A DNA stretch of 64,000 bases from an uncultured Gammaproteobacteria bacterium (GCA_913060975.1 CAJXVC010000007.1:169435-233434), one strand, 5' to 3'; shown: positions 39,210 to 48,683, counted from the stretch's first letter. Translations and numbers: made by a program. The notes: generated from the sequence alone by a model not told the origin.

Positions 39210-39830
39210 ATGAAAAAAACCAATAGCATTTATCTGGTCGGGCCTATGGGCGTGGGGAAAACCACGATTGGGCGCGTTTTGGCCGATATGCTGCAACTGG
39301 AATTCTATGACTCGGATCGGGAAATAGAAGCCAGCACTGGTGCCGATATTCCCTGGATATTCGATGTGGAAGGCGAGGCGGGTTTTCGTGCTCGCGAGTC
39401 TCGCATGATCAATACTCTCACGCGAATGAAGAAAATCGTGCTGGCAACAGGCGGAGGTGCGGTATTGGCTGACAAGAATCGCCAGCGTCTGGCCAAGCGT
39501 GGTTACGTGGTTTATTTGCGGGCTTCAATCAAGCAACAGGTCGAGCGAACCAGCCGGGACAAGAACCGGCCGTTGCTACAAACCCCGAACCCAGAGAAGA
39601 AGATCCGGGAGCTTATGAAGATTCGCGACCCGCTCTATCGGGAGGTAGCCGATCTGGTTGTCGATACGAATCGCCGTAACCCTAAAACTGTCAGTCAGGA
39701 AATCTGTCGTAAAGTGAAAGCCTTGCAGGAAATTCAGGATGACAAGGTAGCCACTAAAAAAGCCGGCAATGACAAGCCGGGCAAGGAAAAAGCAAAAGCT
39801 AAAGCAGCAAAGAAAGCGAAGGAAGCTTAA
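39210..39830 (+). CDS. aroK: Shikimate kinase with Lys-rich C-terminal tail
   Basis: Phosphorylates shikimate in aromatic amino-acid synthesis. The catalytic part is standard: Walker A GPMGVGKTTIGR, substrate residues in FYDSDREIEASTGADIPWIF and EAGFRARE, then LATGGGAVL and the lid DKNRPLL. At 206 aa it exceeds the usual 170-180: the last 35 or so residues are a Lys/Ala-rich tail (KATKKA-, KEKAKAKAAKKAKEA-like) with no known enzymatic role. Four nt from aroB. Confidence 0.95.
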   Translation: MKKTNSIYLVGPMGVGKTTIGRVLADMLQLEFYDSDREIEASTGADIPWIFDVEGEAGFRARESRMINTLTRMKKIVLATGGGAVLADKNRQRLAKRGYVVYLRASIKQQVERTSRDKNRPLLQTPNPEKKIRELMKIRDPLYREVADLVVDTNRRNPKTVSQEICRKVKALQEIQDDKVATKKAGNDKPGKEKAKAKAAKKAKEA

Positions 39831-39833
39831 AGT

Positions 39834-40925
39834 ATGTTGACTGTGAATGTAGACCTTGGGGAGCGCAGCTACCCGATTTTTATTGGTGATAATCTGCTCA
39901 GCAATGCCGAATTGCTGTTACCTTATCTTGGTAAGGGGCGAGTTGTCGTCGTCACCAATGATGTTGTTGCGCCGCTCTATCTGGAACTGCTGAAACAGAC
40001 TCTTGGCTCCCGTTTTACCGACGCTGTTGTCCTGCCCGATGGCGAGGCGCACAAAGATCTGGATGCCATCAATGTTATTTACGACCGCTTACTGCGCGGC
40101 AAGTACGATCGTCAAACCACGCTGATTGCTCTGGGAGGCGGTGTGGTCGGCGATATTACCGGATTTGCTGCTGCAACCTACCAACGTGGCATCCCTTTCG
40201 TACAAATTCCCACAACCTTGCTGGCCCAGGTTGATAGCTCAGTGGGTGGCAAGACCGGCGTCAATCATGCGCTGGGCAAGAACATGATAGGCGCCTTTTA
40301 TCAGCCGCAATGCGTGCTGGCTGATACCAGTGTGTTAGCTTCGCTTCCCGAACGCGAAGTGAAGGCCGGTCTGGCGGAAGTGTTGAAGTATGGTTTGATC
40401 GTCGATGCTGAATTTTTTGCTTGGCTTGAGGCAAACAGCGCAAGCATTGCGGCGCTTGATGCCAGCACGCTACCTGAGGCAATTCGGATTTGTTGTGAAA
40501 CCAAGGCAACGATAGTGGCCGAGGACGAGCGCGAGTCTGGCAAACGGGCGTTATTGAACCTGGGGCACACTTTCGGGCACGCAATCGAAACTGCGGCAGG
40601 CTATGGTGTCTGGCTGCATGGTGAAACTGTTGCGATGGGTATGGTGATGGCAGCCGATCTTTCCTGCCGAATTGGCTGGTTGACTAGCGATAGTGCCCGG
40701 CATCTCCGTAAAGTACTGGAAGAAAATTACCGTATGCCAGTGGTTCCGCCTGCCGATATAACGGTTGAACGATATCTTGATCTGATGGCCTCCGACAAGA
40801 AAGCCGAGCAAGGCAAAATCCGCTTTGTGTTGCTCAAGGCAATCGGTGAAGCAGCCATTGAAGGTGAAATCAGTCGCGACGATCTGGTGGCGACTTTAAC
40901 CGCGGGAAATCAACTGTGTGCCTGA
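39834..40925 (+). CDS. aroB: 3-dehydroquinate synthase AroB
   Basis: NAD- and zinc-dependent cyclisation of DAHP, second step of the shikimate pathway. The 363-aa protein contains the NAD-binding GGGVVGDITGFAAATYQRGIPF, IPTTLLAQVDSSVGGKTGVNH, the zinc ligands in LAEVLKYGLI (Glu), LNLGHTFGHAIE (His) and LHGETVAMGM (His). Start context is weak but the ATG at 39834 gives the family length. aroK-aroB followed by a SPOR/DamX gene is the enteric and Pseudomonas order. Confidence 0.96.
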   Translation: MLTVNVDLGERSYPIFIGDNLLSNAELLLPYLGKGRVVVVTNDVVAPLYLELLKQTLGSRFTDAVVLPDGEAHKDLDAINVIYDRLLRGKYDRQTTLIALGGGVVGDITGFAAATYQRGIPFVQIPTTLLAQVDSSVGGKTGVNHALGKNMIGAFYQPQCVLADTSVLASLPEREVKAGLAEVLKYGLIVDAEFFAWLEANSASIAALDASTLPEAIRICCETKATIVAEDERESGKRALLNLGHTFGHAIETAAGYGVWLHGETVAMGMVMAADLSCRIGWLTSDSARHLRKVLEENYRMPVVPPADITVERYLDLMASDKKAEQGKIRFVLLKAIGEAAIEGEISRDDLVATLTAGNQLCA

Positions 40926-40928
40926 GCC

Positions 40929-42386
40929 GTGAGCGAACTGGTCCAACATCTCCACCTCAAATTTGATCCCTTCGATCCGGGGTCGCCACCGCGTGATTTA
41001 TTTCTGGGTGACGACCGTCAGGTACTGCTAAATAACATCCTCGAGAATCTGAATCAGCCCGGCGCCATGCTGGCCGTCTTAGGTGAGCTTGGTGCCGGTA
41101 AATCCACGCTAGTTCGTATCGTCACCGAAAAGGTCGGCAAACACACTCAGGTGATCGTCATACAGGCTGGTCTGTTCATGAACTGCAATCAGTTTATGGA
41201 TGAGCTGCACGCCAAATTGCCTGATGATAATGCCGCCAACAGCGCGATTGATCTTGCTACCTATCTGACGGAGCTCGAAACAGCCAGCAAGAACATGTTG
41301 TTAGTGGTGGACGACGCCCATGAGTTGGCCAGCGAAGTCATGGAGATGTTGTGGGAATTGCGCGCCAAGCATGCCGGTCTTGTTGTTGTCATGCTCGGTG
41401 AAAAGCAGCTGCAACATCTGGTGGAACACAGCAAACCTCGCAAGCAGCGCAGTGAAGTGGTCCTGCTGGAGCTTCTGCCCTTGAGTAGCGAAGATGCGTT
41501 CGCCTATGTCGCGTTTAAACTTGCAGGAGCCGGGTTTCGTCAACCACTACCGCTATCTGGCGGTGAGTTGGGGCGCCTCTACAACAAGGCTGCAGGTAAT
41601 CCAGCGAAGCTTGATGCGCTGGTTCGCGAAGCGCTATCTAACACCAGTGTGACACCGCCGTTAAGTGCTTCGCTGGCAGGTTTGTTTGCACAGACCCGTG
41701 CCTATTGGAGTGTGGCAGGTGTCTTGTGTCTGATACTGGCCATTGTGCTGCTGTTCGATGGTTCAGGAAGCAATTCTGTCGAGCAAAGTGGTGCTGGCAA
41801 CCAGCAAGTTCGCATCGCAGTTCCCACGTCGCCAACCCGAGTTGACAGTGCACCCCCGGAAGAAACCGTCTTGGTGGAGAATGCCGAGCCAACAGTTTCA
41901 GCGCCAAGCAATGACTCTGGTCAGAATGTTGTGATATCCGATGCTGAGCCCCGGCCGGCATCGCCGGCAGAAGAGCCGCCAGTAGCGCAGGTTCCTGAGG
42001 AGCCACGCGTTCAGCAAGCAGACGCCGAACCGCAACAAGCACCGGATCAAATAGTAAGTGCGGAGCCGGTTAGCGAAGCGTTGGATTTAACTCCCTTTGA
42101 GCGGCAGGTGCTTTCGGCGCCGGATAATGGTTATACGATACAGGTCATGGGATCGCGCTCGCGAGACAGTGCGCAGCAATTTGTCAGTCAGCGACTGGCC
42201 GGCCGAACAGCCGGAGTGATAAGCAGCAGTTTCCAGGGTCAACCCTGGTTTGTGGTGGCCATTGGTGTCTTCTCTGACCGACCTTCGGCGCTTGGCGTGC
42301 TTCAGGAGCTGCCTGCTGACTTGCGTGAATACAATCCCTGGGCGCGCCCAATTGCTGAGTTTCAGGAACATTTGCGTAGTCGATAA
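40929..42386 (+). CDS. DamX-like protein: ExeA-type ATPase plus SPOR domain
   Basis: A 485-aa inner-membrane protein. Residues 1-235 form an AAA ATPase of the ExeA/GspA type with Walker A GELGAGKST at 52-60 and Walker B MLLVVDDAHEL; a transmembrane helix follows at about 258-276 (YWSVAGVLCLILAIVLLF); then a Pro/Glu/Ala-rich disordered linker and a C-terminal SPOR domain (about 395-480; YTIQVMGSRSRDSAQQFV) that should bind septal peptidoglycan. Starts GTG, three nt after aroB. E. coli DamX in this position lacks a functional ATPase; here Walker A is intact. Confidence 0.87.
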   Translation: MSELVQHLHLKFDPFDPGSPPRDLFLGDDRQVLLNNILENLNQPGAMLAVLGELGAGKSTLVRIVTEKVGKHTQVIVIQAGLFMNCNQFMDELHAKLPDDNAANSAIDLATYLTELETASKNMLLVVDDAHELASEVMEMLWELRAKHAGLVVVMLGEKQLQHLVEHSKPRKQRSEVVLLELLPLSSEDAFAYVAFKLAGAGFRQPLPLSGGELGRLYNKAAGNPAKLDALVREALSNTSVTPPLSASLAGLFAQTRAYWSVAGVLCLILAIVLLFDGSGSNSVEQSGAGNQQVRIAVPTSPTRVDSAPPEETVLVENAEPTVSAPSNDSGQNVVISDAEPRPASPAEEPPVAQVPEEPRVQQADAEPQQAPDQIVSAEPVSEALDLTPFERQVLSAPDNGYTIQVMGSRSRDSAQQFVSQRLAGRTAGVISSSFQGQPWFVVAIGVFSDRPSALGVLQELPADLREYNPWARPIAEFQEHLRSR

Positions 42387-42563
42387 GACAGCTTTGCTGC
42401 CCGCAACCTGTGCCTGTTGCGTTGCGATTAATCTGAATCCGGCTCCCTTGCGTTTCAGTGCAGGCGCGGCTCGTGTAGAATTGGCCCCCTTTTTTGAGAG
42501 CTGGCTTGTTCGCCCGGTAATCGCTGGGCTGACAGGTAGGCTGAAACCGGTAAGGAAGATATT

Positions 42564-43631
42564 TTGACCCTGAAAAATGATCGCTATTTGCGTGCGCTGA
42601 TGCGCGAGCCTGTTGATGTGACGCCTGTATGGATGATGCGTCAGGCCGGTCGTTATTTGCCTGAGTATCGCGCGACGCGCGAAAAAGCGGGCGACTTTAT
42701 GACCCTGTGCCAGACGCCTCAGCTGGCTTGTGAAGTCACCATGCAGCCGCTGGAGCGCTATGCTTTCGATGCCGCCATTTTGTTCTCGGACATTTTGACG
42801 ATCCCGGATGCATTCGGATTGGGGCTCTATTTTGTAACGGGCGAGGGGCCGAAGTTTCGCAAGGTCATTAGCAGTCCAGCTGATGTCGAGCAGTTACCAG
42901 ATGTGGATATTGCCGATGAGCTGTCTTATGTGAGCGATGCAGTCGGGGTGATCAGGAAAGAGCTCGCTGGCAAAGTGCCGCTGATTGGATTCTCGGGTAG
43001 CCCATGGACGTTGGCGACTTACATGATTGAGGGCGGTGGTAGTAAGGATTTTCGCAAGGCCAAGGCATTTCTTTACAACCATCCAGAGGCAATGCATCAG
43101 CTGTTGTCGATTTTGGCGGATGCAGTAATCACCTACCTCAATGCGCAAATAGCGGCGGGTGCACAGGCAGTGCAAATTTTTGATACCTGGGGCGGAATAC
43201 TCACACCCCAGGCCTATCAGGATTATTCATTGCGCTACATGCAGAAGATTGTAGATGGATTGACCAAAGAGTCAGAGGGGCGTCCAGTACCAGTCGTCTT
43301 GTTTACGAAAAACGGTGGGCAATGGCTGGAGGCGATTGCCGGCTCCGGATGTCATGGTATAGGTCTTGATTGGACTACTGATATTGGTGATGCGCGCCAG
43401 CGAGTAGGTCAGCAAGCAGCATTGCAGGGTAATATGGACCCCTCTATTCTCTATGCCAGTCCGGCTGCTATTCGCAGTGAAGTTAAGCAAATTCTTGCCG
43501 CGTATGGTTCAGGTCCCGGCCATGTGTTCAATCTCGGCCATGGCATCACCCCCGAGGTCGATCCGGATCACGTAACCGCTTTTGTGGAAGCAGTCCATGA
43601 GTGCTCCGCTGAATATCATCAGGACACTTGA
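42564..43631 (+). CDS. hemE: Uroporphyrinogen decarboxylase HemE
   Basis: Decarboxylates uroporphyrinogen III to coproporphyrinogen III in heme synthesis. The 355-aa protein starts from TTG with TAAGGA upstream and reads [12 protein letters not shown]. Both PROSITE-type signatures are present: [16 protein letters not shown] and [19 protein letters not shown], together with ILFSDIL (substrate Asp) and FDTWGG. The 3' end overlaps the folK start by 35 nt. The 177-nt gap behind the DamX-like gene has no clear promoter. Confidence 0.96.
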   Translation: MTLKNDRYLRALMREPVDVTPVWMMRQAGRYLPEYRATREKAGDFMTLCQTPQLACEVTMQPLERYAFDAAILFSDILTIPDAFGLGLYFVTGEGPKFRKVISSPADVEQLPDVDIADELSYVSDAVGVIRKELAGKVPLIGFSGSPWTLATYMIEGGGSKDFRKAKAFLYNHPEAMHQLLSILADAVITYLNAQIAAGAQAVQIFDTWGGILTPQAYQDYSLRYMQKIVDGLTKESEGRPVPVVLFTKNGGQWLEAIAGSGCHGIGLDWTTDIGDARQRVGQQAALQGNMDPSILYASPAAIRSEVKQILAAYGSGPGHVFNLGHGITPEVDPDHVTAFVEAVHECSAEYHQDT

Positions 43632-44118
43632 TCCTGACATAGCTATCGTGGCGCTGGGCGCCAATCTGGATTCCCGGGTCGGTGTGCCTGCGCAAACATT
43701 CGCGGCAGTGTGCTCTGAGTTGGCGGCCTTGGCCGCCGGTGAGCTGCGCTGCTCCAGCTTTCACCAGACTGTCCCCGAAGATTGCCCGCCTGACTCACCG
43801 CCGTTTCTCAATGCTGTGGTGCTGTTTCGGGTCGCTGGCGCACCGTCAGCGGAGCAGTTGCTCGACCAACTGCAGGCGCTGGAGAACAGCTTTGGACGCG
43901 CGCGATCCGGGGTGGTCAATGCGCCGCGAAGTCTGGATTTGGACTTGATTGCCTATGGTAACCGGGAGCAGGCTAGCGCCGATCTAACTTTGCCACATCC
44001 ACGCGCCACCCAGCGTCTTTTTGTCCTCGAACCACTGGCTGAACTTGCCCCCCAACTCAAATTGCCGGGCTGTATTGTGTCAGTGCAGGTGCTTGTGGAT
44101 AATTTGCGCAAACCGTAA
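43597..44118 (+). CDS. folK: 6-hydroxymethyl-7,8-dihydropterin pyrophosphokinase (HPPK)
   Basis: Transfers pyrophosphate from ATP to hydroxymethyl-dihydropterin in folate synthesis. Motifs [36 protein letters not shown] and [16 protein letters not shown] mark it clearly. The ATG at 43597 has GGAAG seven nt upstream, inside the last codons of hemE, so the genes overlap by 35 nt in different frames. The coding part is 173 aa. folP is also in this window but 16 kb away. Confidence 0.9.
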   Translation: MSAPLNIIRTLDPDIAIVALGANLDSRVGVPAQTFAAVCSELAALAAGELRCSSFHQTVPEDCPPDSPPFLNAVVLFRVAGAPSAEQLLDQLQALENSFGRARSGVVNAPRSLDLDLIAYGNREQASADLTLPHPRATQRLFVLEPLAELAPQLKLPGCIVSVQVLVDNLRKP

Positions 44119-44666
44119 GAATTGTCTGGCAAATGGCCTGATCCAACTTGAACTTTTATTGTGAAGGCCGGGCATTGCGTAGCGATAATGTCATCAACGT
44201 CGTCCAAAATACGCAAACTGGCAATTTCGTCAGATTATGGCGGTTTGCCTCATTTGGGTGACGAATTGACACACAATGAGATGTGCTAAACGCACCAAAA
44301 GTGGTAACCTACCAAAGTTGTTTGAAGTACCGTAACCAGTGGCATTGCGCCTGATCAAGGCGGTTAGCTTGCCATGCAAAGCGGGCAGCTTGAATTAGCT
44401 GAGATGTAGCGCTGAGCGGCTCAGTGAAAGTATTGAGAGCACTGCTGACAACATCAAGGGAATCGCATGCTGGTCTGGCAGGAACAATGCCGACGCTGTG
44501 CGAACGCATTGGGGCATCCAAGGTCGCTAAGCCGGCCTGAAGAAATGCTAGCAGCTCCCAACGCGAATGAATTTAGCTTGGTTGTGCGTTGCATAGAAAT
44601 TTGCAAAGTAATGCAAAGAAACTCGTAAAGCACAACCAGACAATAACAAGAGAAATAGCAGCACAC
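44119..44666. other. Long spacer before the mini-barrel gene, with 5'-UTR hairpin
   Basis: A 548-nt gap with no supported ORF. A TTGACA at 44267 has no well-spaced -10. Near its 3' end a two-part stem is visible: GGTTGTGC (44580-44587) pairs with GCACAACC (44630-44637), and inside it TTGCAT pairs with ATGCAA; the loop has the direct repeat TGCAAAG. This lies 30-87 nt before the next start codon. Confidence 0.55.
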
Positions 44667-45605
44667 ATGAAACGCGCCGCCGTAAAATTTTATCAGCCTC
44701 TGTTAGCAGCGTTAGCAGCGACTCTTGCGCTGTCGGCTGCTGGTGCGTGGGCGCAGGATGCAACCATCCAGCCAGTTCCTGTCATACAAGACAATAATTC
44801 CCCCGTATTGAGCTTTACCATCGCTCCCGATTCCTCGCTCATTGATGAAGATTCACCTGTACTCAACATAGGGCGCAGTGTCGAAGCCAAGGATGTCGAA
44901 GGGGCGATCGTTGAGAACGCCCTGAATTTTAATCTTGGCCTGACATTACAACCCCTCGACGGCTTGAATGTCCGCGCTGACGCCTGGCGGCAACAGATTG
45001 AAGATGGCCCGGCAGCCAGTAGCACCAGTACCTGGCAGTCACAAGCTCCGACTCTGTACTTGGAAGATTCACAAATTAATGAGTTCAATCTGGATAATCC
45101 CTTGCTGGGCAATCAGATTGAATCCAATGGCTTCGATCTTGGCGCTTCCTATATCTGGGAAACCAACCGCTATGGTCAGTTCACTCTGAGCACGAAGACG
45201 ACTTATGTGCAGAACTTCGAAAACAGTGGTGGTTTGCTCGAGCTTGCCAAAACCGAGCTGGGTACACTTGAAGATCGCGTGATCAGCCCCGAGCTGCAAA
45301 GTTCGCTAATGCTGACCTGGCAGTTTGGTAATCACACGGCGAGTGCTATTACCAACTACTTTGATTCGTTCAAGGATCTGAGCGAGTTGGATATGGAAGA
45401 GTTGAACGCGCTGGTAGATAACATCACGACGCTGGACTTGCAGTATGGCTACAGTCTGGGTGACAGTGAAAAGAGCCGTGCCGTAATCTCCTTCGGTATT
45501 CGTAACATCTTCAACGAGAAAACAGCCCAGATTCTCAACTCCACGACTCGTATTCTCGATCAGAATGGACGGGTTGCTTACGGATCAATCAAGTATCAAT
45601 TCTGA
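44667..45605 (+). CDS. Small outer-membrane barrel resembling the C-terminus of a TonB-dependent receptor
   Basis: The ATG at 44667 gives a 312-aa precursor with a signal peptide (basic MKRAAVKF, hydrophobic core, AWA cleavage near residue 29). The mature part has alternating beta-strands: ALNFNLGLTLQPLDGLNVRADAWRQQI is the strand pair seen in the last third of Oar/TBDR barrels, followed by about six more and a C-terminal KYQF with terminal Phe, the Bam signal. There is no plug domain, TonB box or full 22-strand barrel, so it is not a complete receptor. It could be a truncated paralogue that acquired a signal peptide, or a real small porin-like protein; intact frame and codons favour a functional gene. 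Confidence 0.6.
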   Translation: MKRAAVKFYQPLLAALAATLALSAAGAWAQDATIQPVPVIQDNNSPVLSFTIAPDSSLIDEDSPVLNIGRSVEAKDVEGAIVENALNFNLGLTLQPLDGLNVRADAWRQQIEDGPAASSTSTWQSQAPTLYLEDSQINEFNLDNPLLGNQIESNGFDLGASYIWETNRYGQFTLSTKTTYVQNFENSGGLLELAKTELGTLEDRVISPELQSSLMLTWQFGNHTASAITNYFDSFKDLSELDMEELNALVDNITTLDLQYGYSLGDSEKSRAVISFGIRNIFNEKTAQILNSTTRILDQNGRVAYGSIKYQF

Positions 45606-45700
45606 TTTACTGGCCAGCACAGCCATTCCTCGCAAGGCCAACTTCCAAACAAACTAATTCAAGACTATGCATTAGCCCGCTATTGCGCGTGTTTGCTGCG

Positions 45701-45735
45701 AGCAAAAAAAACCCCGGAGGGATCCGGGGTTAAAT
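45701..45735. terminator. Bidirectional intrinsic terminator between the mini-barrel gene and comF
   Basis: A-run, then CCCCGGA-GGGA-TCCGGGG, then TTAAATT. The 7-bp GC stem lies between two convergent genes; the A-run supplies a strong U-tract for transcripts from the minus strand, while the plus-strand U-tract is weaker. Confidence 0.8.
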
Positions 45736-45879
45736 TAAGCTGATTGTAATCCTTGACTCGCTTCCGTTCGGGTCTGTTCAACACATACCATCAAGTCACC
45801 TTGGTAATTATAGTATCGTGTAGGAAAACTGCTGTGCGCCGGATCACATAGATGCTCGATTGTTGACTGCTTGTTCTGC

Positions 45880-46668
45880 CTAGCGATTGGCTCGCGCCAG
45901 ACACCACACATCGACTTGTTGTACGCCGGCGCGGCGCAACATCATGGCTGCCTCGGCAACTGTGGAGCCGGTAGTAACGACATCATCAACCAGGGCAATA
46001 TGTTCGGGAATAGTCGTTGTCTGGGCGTTACGAGAGTGAGTGTCGGTGCGCGATGCAGCGACACGAAAGGCGCTGTGCAGGTTCTTGCGTCGGGCGGCAA
46101 GTGATGTCGCTTTACTTTGGGGTGCGGTGTGCCGGCACCTGAAGAGCAAGTCGCATTGCAGTTTGATGCGGCTATGTCCAGCCAGCACTTTACAGATTTC
46201 CAGTGCCTGATTAAAACCGCGTTGCTGCAAGCGCTTGTTATGCAATGGCACTGGCACAAGGGCGTTGGGAAATCCCGCATCCAGTTCGTTGTAGTGCGCT
46301 ATGAATTGTTTGCAGAGCAAGTAGGACAGAGCCTTGCCGATTTCGAAGCGCGCTGAGAATTTGAAGCTGGTAATTAACCTGTTCACTGGCGGTTGATAGA
46401 GCAGTGCGGACCGGCAGAGCGCAAAAGGTGGCGGCTGGGTCAGGCACCGGGAACAAAATATCGAATACAGTGTGCCGGGGATCTCTTCGCCACAGATTGC
46501 GCAGGGGTGCAGTGGAACAGGCAGCTCCGCCACACAGCCTGCGCACAGGCTGACAGGCGCATAGGTGGTTCGGCGGCACAGGATACACTGAGTAGGCACG
46601 AATTCCAGAAAGCCGCTCAGCCCGCGCAGAATGCGCTGGGTAATCTGCAGGTTGCGCTTTCTGAACAT
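45880..46668 (-). CDS. comF: ComF/GntX family phosphoribosyltransferase-like protein
   Basis: ComF homologues (GntX/YhgH in E. coli) take part in DNA uptake or use of DNA as nutrient. An N-terminal zinc module with CILC, CAGC, CAIC and CSRC pairs is followed by FKFSARFEIGKAL, VPVPLHNKRLQQRGFNQA and the PRPP loop IALVDDVVTTGSTVAEAA. The ATG at 46668 was preferred; a GTG at 46707 would add 13 unconserved residues. Together with the pilus genes it suggests possible natural competence (inference). Confidence 0.85.
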   Translation of the reverse strand: MFRKRNLQITQRILRGLSGFLEFVPTQCILCRRTTYAPVSLCAGCVAELPVPLHPCAICGEEIPGTLYSIFCSRCLTQPPPFALCRSALLYQPPVNRLITSFKFSARFEIGKALSYLLCKQFIAHYNELDAGFPNALVPVPLHNKRLQQRGFNQALEICKVLAGHSRIKLQCDLLFRCRHTAPQSKATSLAARRKNLHSAFRVAASRTDTHSRNAQTTTIPEHIALVDDVVTTGSTVAEAAMMLRRAGVQQVDVWCLARANR

Positions 46669-46886
46669 TGGCGTTGCGTTACTCGCTGGGCATGTTGTGG
46701 TTAACACTTTCTACTGTAGTCGAAAGCGGCGAAAAAGCAGGGGCTTTCACTCGTGTCGTATCTGCCTGTCCGGGCTTGCCCTATAATGGAAAGGGCAGAA
46801 TGGAAGAGTCTGGTTGAATGGGTCTGAATGAAAAGGACTGGTCGAAAGTAGCTGAATAAAGCTGATTTGGAAAAAGGGGGAGTGCG

Positions 46887-48683
46887 ATGACTGATTACCG
46901 ACCACCGCTGCGTGATATGCAGTTCTTGCTGAATGATGTATTCGCTGTGCCAGAGCTATTCGCCAGCATGCCTGACACTCAAGAGGTGAGTGCGGATCTG
47001 ATTAGCGCCATTCTTGATGAGGCGGGCAAGATAGCCGCTGAGCAACTGGCACCGGTTAATCAAAATGGTGATCGTGAAGGCTGCCGCTTTGCAGATGGTG
47101 AAGTAACAGCGCCAGCTGGTTTCAAGCAAGCCTATGAAGCGTTCGCTTCGGGTGGCTGGTCAGGGCTTACGGGTAATCCTGAGTTCGGTGGACAGGGCAT
47201 GCCGAAGTTGCTCTCTGCCATGATCGAAGAAATGCAGTTCGCAGCAAACACGTCATTTACCCTGTATACCGTGTTGACCACAGGTGCCAGCCTGACTCTC
47301 AATTCCCATGGCAGTCAGGCTCTTAAAGAACGCTATTTGCCCAAGCTATATTCGGGGCAATGGTCGGGCACGATGTGCCTGACTGAAGCGCATGCGGGTA
47401 CTGACCTGGGCATGATCAAGAGCCGGGCCGAGCCGACAAGTGATGGCAGTTACAGCATTACCGGCAGCAAAATTTTTATTACCTCGGGTGAGCACGACCT
47501 GACTGAAAACATTATTCATTTGGTATTGGCAAAATTGCCCGATGCCCCGGCAGGGCCGCGCGGCATTTCCCTGTTTCTCGTACCAAAGTTTCTCGTTGAT
47601 GACAGTGGCGAAATTACAGCAACGCGCAACAAAGTGAGCTGCGGCTCTATCGAAGAAAAGATGGGGATTCATGGTTCGGCTACCTGCGTGATGAACTTCG
47701 ATGGCGCTGAAGGCTATCTGGTCGGTGCAGCCAACGGCGGCCTTGCCACCATGTTTACCATGATGAACTATGAGCGCCTGTCGATGGGCGTGCAAGGCAA
47801 TGGTCTGGCGGAAGCCTCTTACCAGACGGCCAGAGATTATGCTCTGGAAAGGTTGCAAGGCAGGGCTCCTGCTGGCGCGAGCAGACCCGAGCTTGCCGCG
47901 GACCCACTGATTGTCCATCCCGATGTGCGGCGTATGTTGCTTACCATGCGTGCCAATATTGTTGCGGGGCGGGCATTGTCCATCTTCGCCGCCAGTCAGC
48001 TGGATATTTCTCGCTTTCATCCCGATGCCGCAGCGCGTGCTAAAGCCGATAAGCTCGTCGCCTTGCTCATCCCTGTACAGAAAGCCTATTGCTCAGATCG
48101 TGGCTTTGATGCCTGTGTACTGGCTCAGCAAGTGCTTGGCGGTCATGGTTATGTGGCCGAGTGGGGGCTGGAGCAGAATATTCGTGATGCTCGTATTGCC
48201 CAGATATATGAGGGAGCGAACGGCATTCAGGCACTGGACCTGATGGGGCGCAAGACTGTACGCAGCAAAGGTGAATACCTGCAACTGCTCATGGCTGATA
48301 TAGCTGATTGGCTTGCAGCACATCAAGACGACAACAAACTGCAAGCAGCGATAGAAAAATTCTCAAGCTGCCGACAGCATCTGGCTGATTGTACGGAGCA
48401 AGTCATTGGCAAGGCCGAAAACAATGCCGCTGAGGTTGGCGCAGCGTCCTATCCCTATCTGGAGCTATTGGGGCTGACTTTGTATGGCTATATGTGGCTA
48501 CGGATCATGGCAGCGTGTCATGAGCAGATTAACAGTGAGCAGGGCGCTGCTGACTATCATGACGGGCTGTTAAAAACTGGCGAGTATTTCATGGCTCGCC
48601 TGTTGCCTGCCGCGAGTTCGCTAAGAGAGGAAATTGCTGCCGGTGCTGATTCGCTCATGGCGATTCGTGCTGAGCAATTTTAA
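46887..48683 (+). CDS. Acyl-CoA dehydrogenase, DmdC-like subfamily
   Basis: FAD-dependent acyl-CoA dehydrogenase of the long (about 600 aa) type with an extra C-terminal domain. The start MTDYRPPLRDMQFLLNDVF, the flavin/substrate motifs GTMCLTEAHAGTDLG and ITGSKIFITSGEHD, and QVLGGHGYVAEW with YEGANGIQALDL are those of proteins annotated as 3-methylmercaptopropionyl-CoA dehydrogenase (DmdC). Many members act on ordinary fatty acyl-CoAs, so a role in DMSP demethylation is only possible; no dmdA, dmdB or dmdD lies nearby. A strong GGGGGAG ribosome site precedes the ATG. Confidence 0.85.
   Translation: MTDYRPPLRDMQFLLNDVFAVPELFASMPDTQEVSADLISAILDEAGKIAAEQLAPVNQNGDREGCRFADGEVTAPAGFKQAYEAFASGGWSGLTGNPEFGGQGMPKLLSAMIEEMQFAANTSFTLYTVLTTGASLTLNSHGSQALKERYLPKLYSGQWSGTMCLTEAHAGTDLGMIKSRAEPTSDGSYSITGSKIFITSGEHDLTENIIHLVLAKLPDAPAGPRGISLFLVPKFLVDDSGEITATRNKVSCGSIEEKMGIHGSATCVMNFDGAEGYLVGAANGGLATMFTMMNYERLSMGVQGNGLAEASYQTARDYALERLQGRAPAGASRPELAADPLIVHPDVRRMLLTMRANIVAGRALSIFAASQLDISRFHPDAAARAKADKLVALLIPVQKAYCSDRGFDACVLAQQVLGGHGYVAEWGLEQNIRDARIAQIYEGANGIQALDLMGRKTVRSKGEYLQLLMADIADWLAAHQDDNKLQAAIEKFSSCRQHLADCTEQVIGKAENNAAEVGAASYPYLELLGLTLYGYMWLRIMAACHEQINSEQGAADYHDGLLKTGEYFMARLLPAASSLREEIAAGADSLMAIRAEQF

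Noticed and set aside
46795..46870. Loose repeats of GTCTGGTTGAA-like sequence before the acyl-CoA dehydrogenase gene
   Set aside because: Units are irregular in length and match; probably low-complexity purine-rich sequence.
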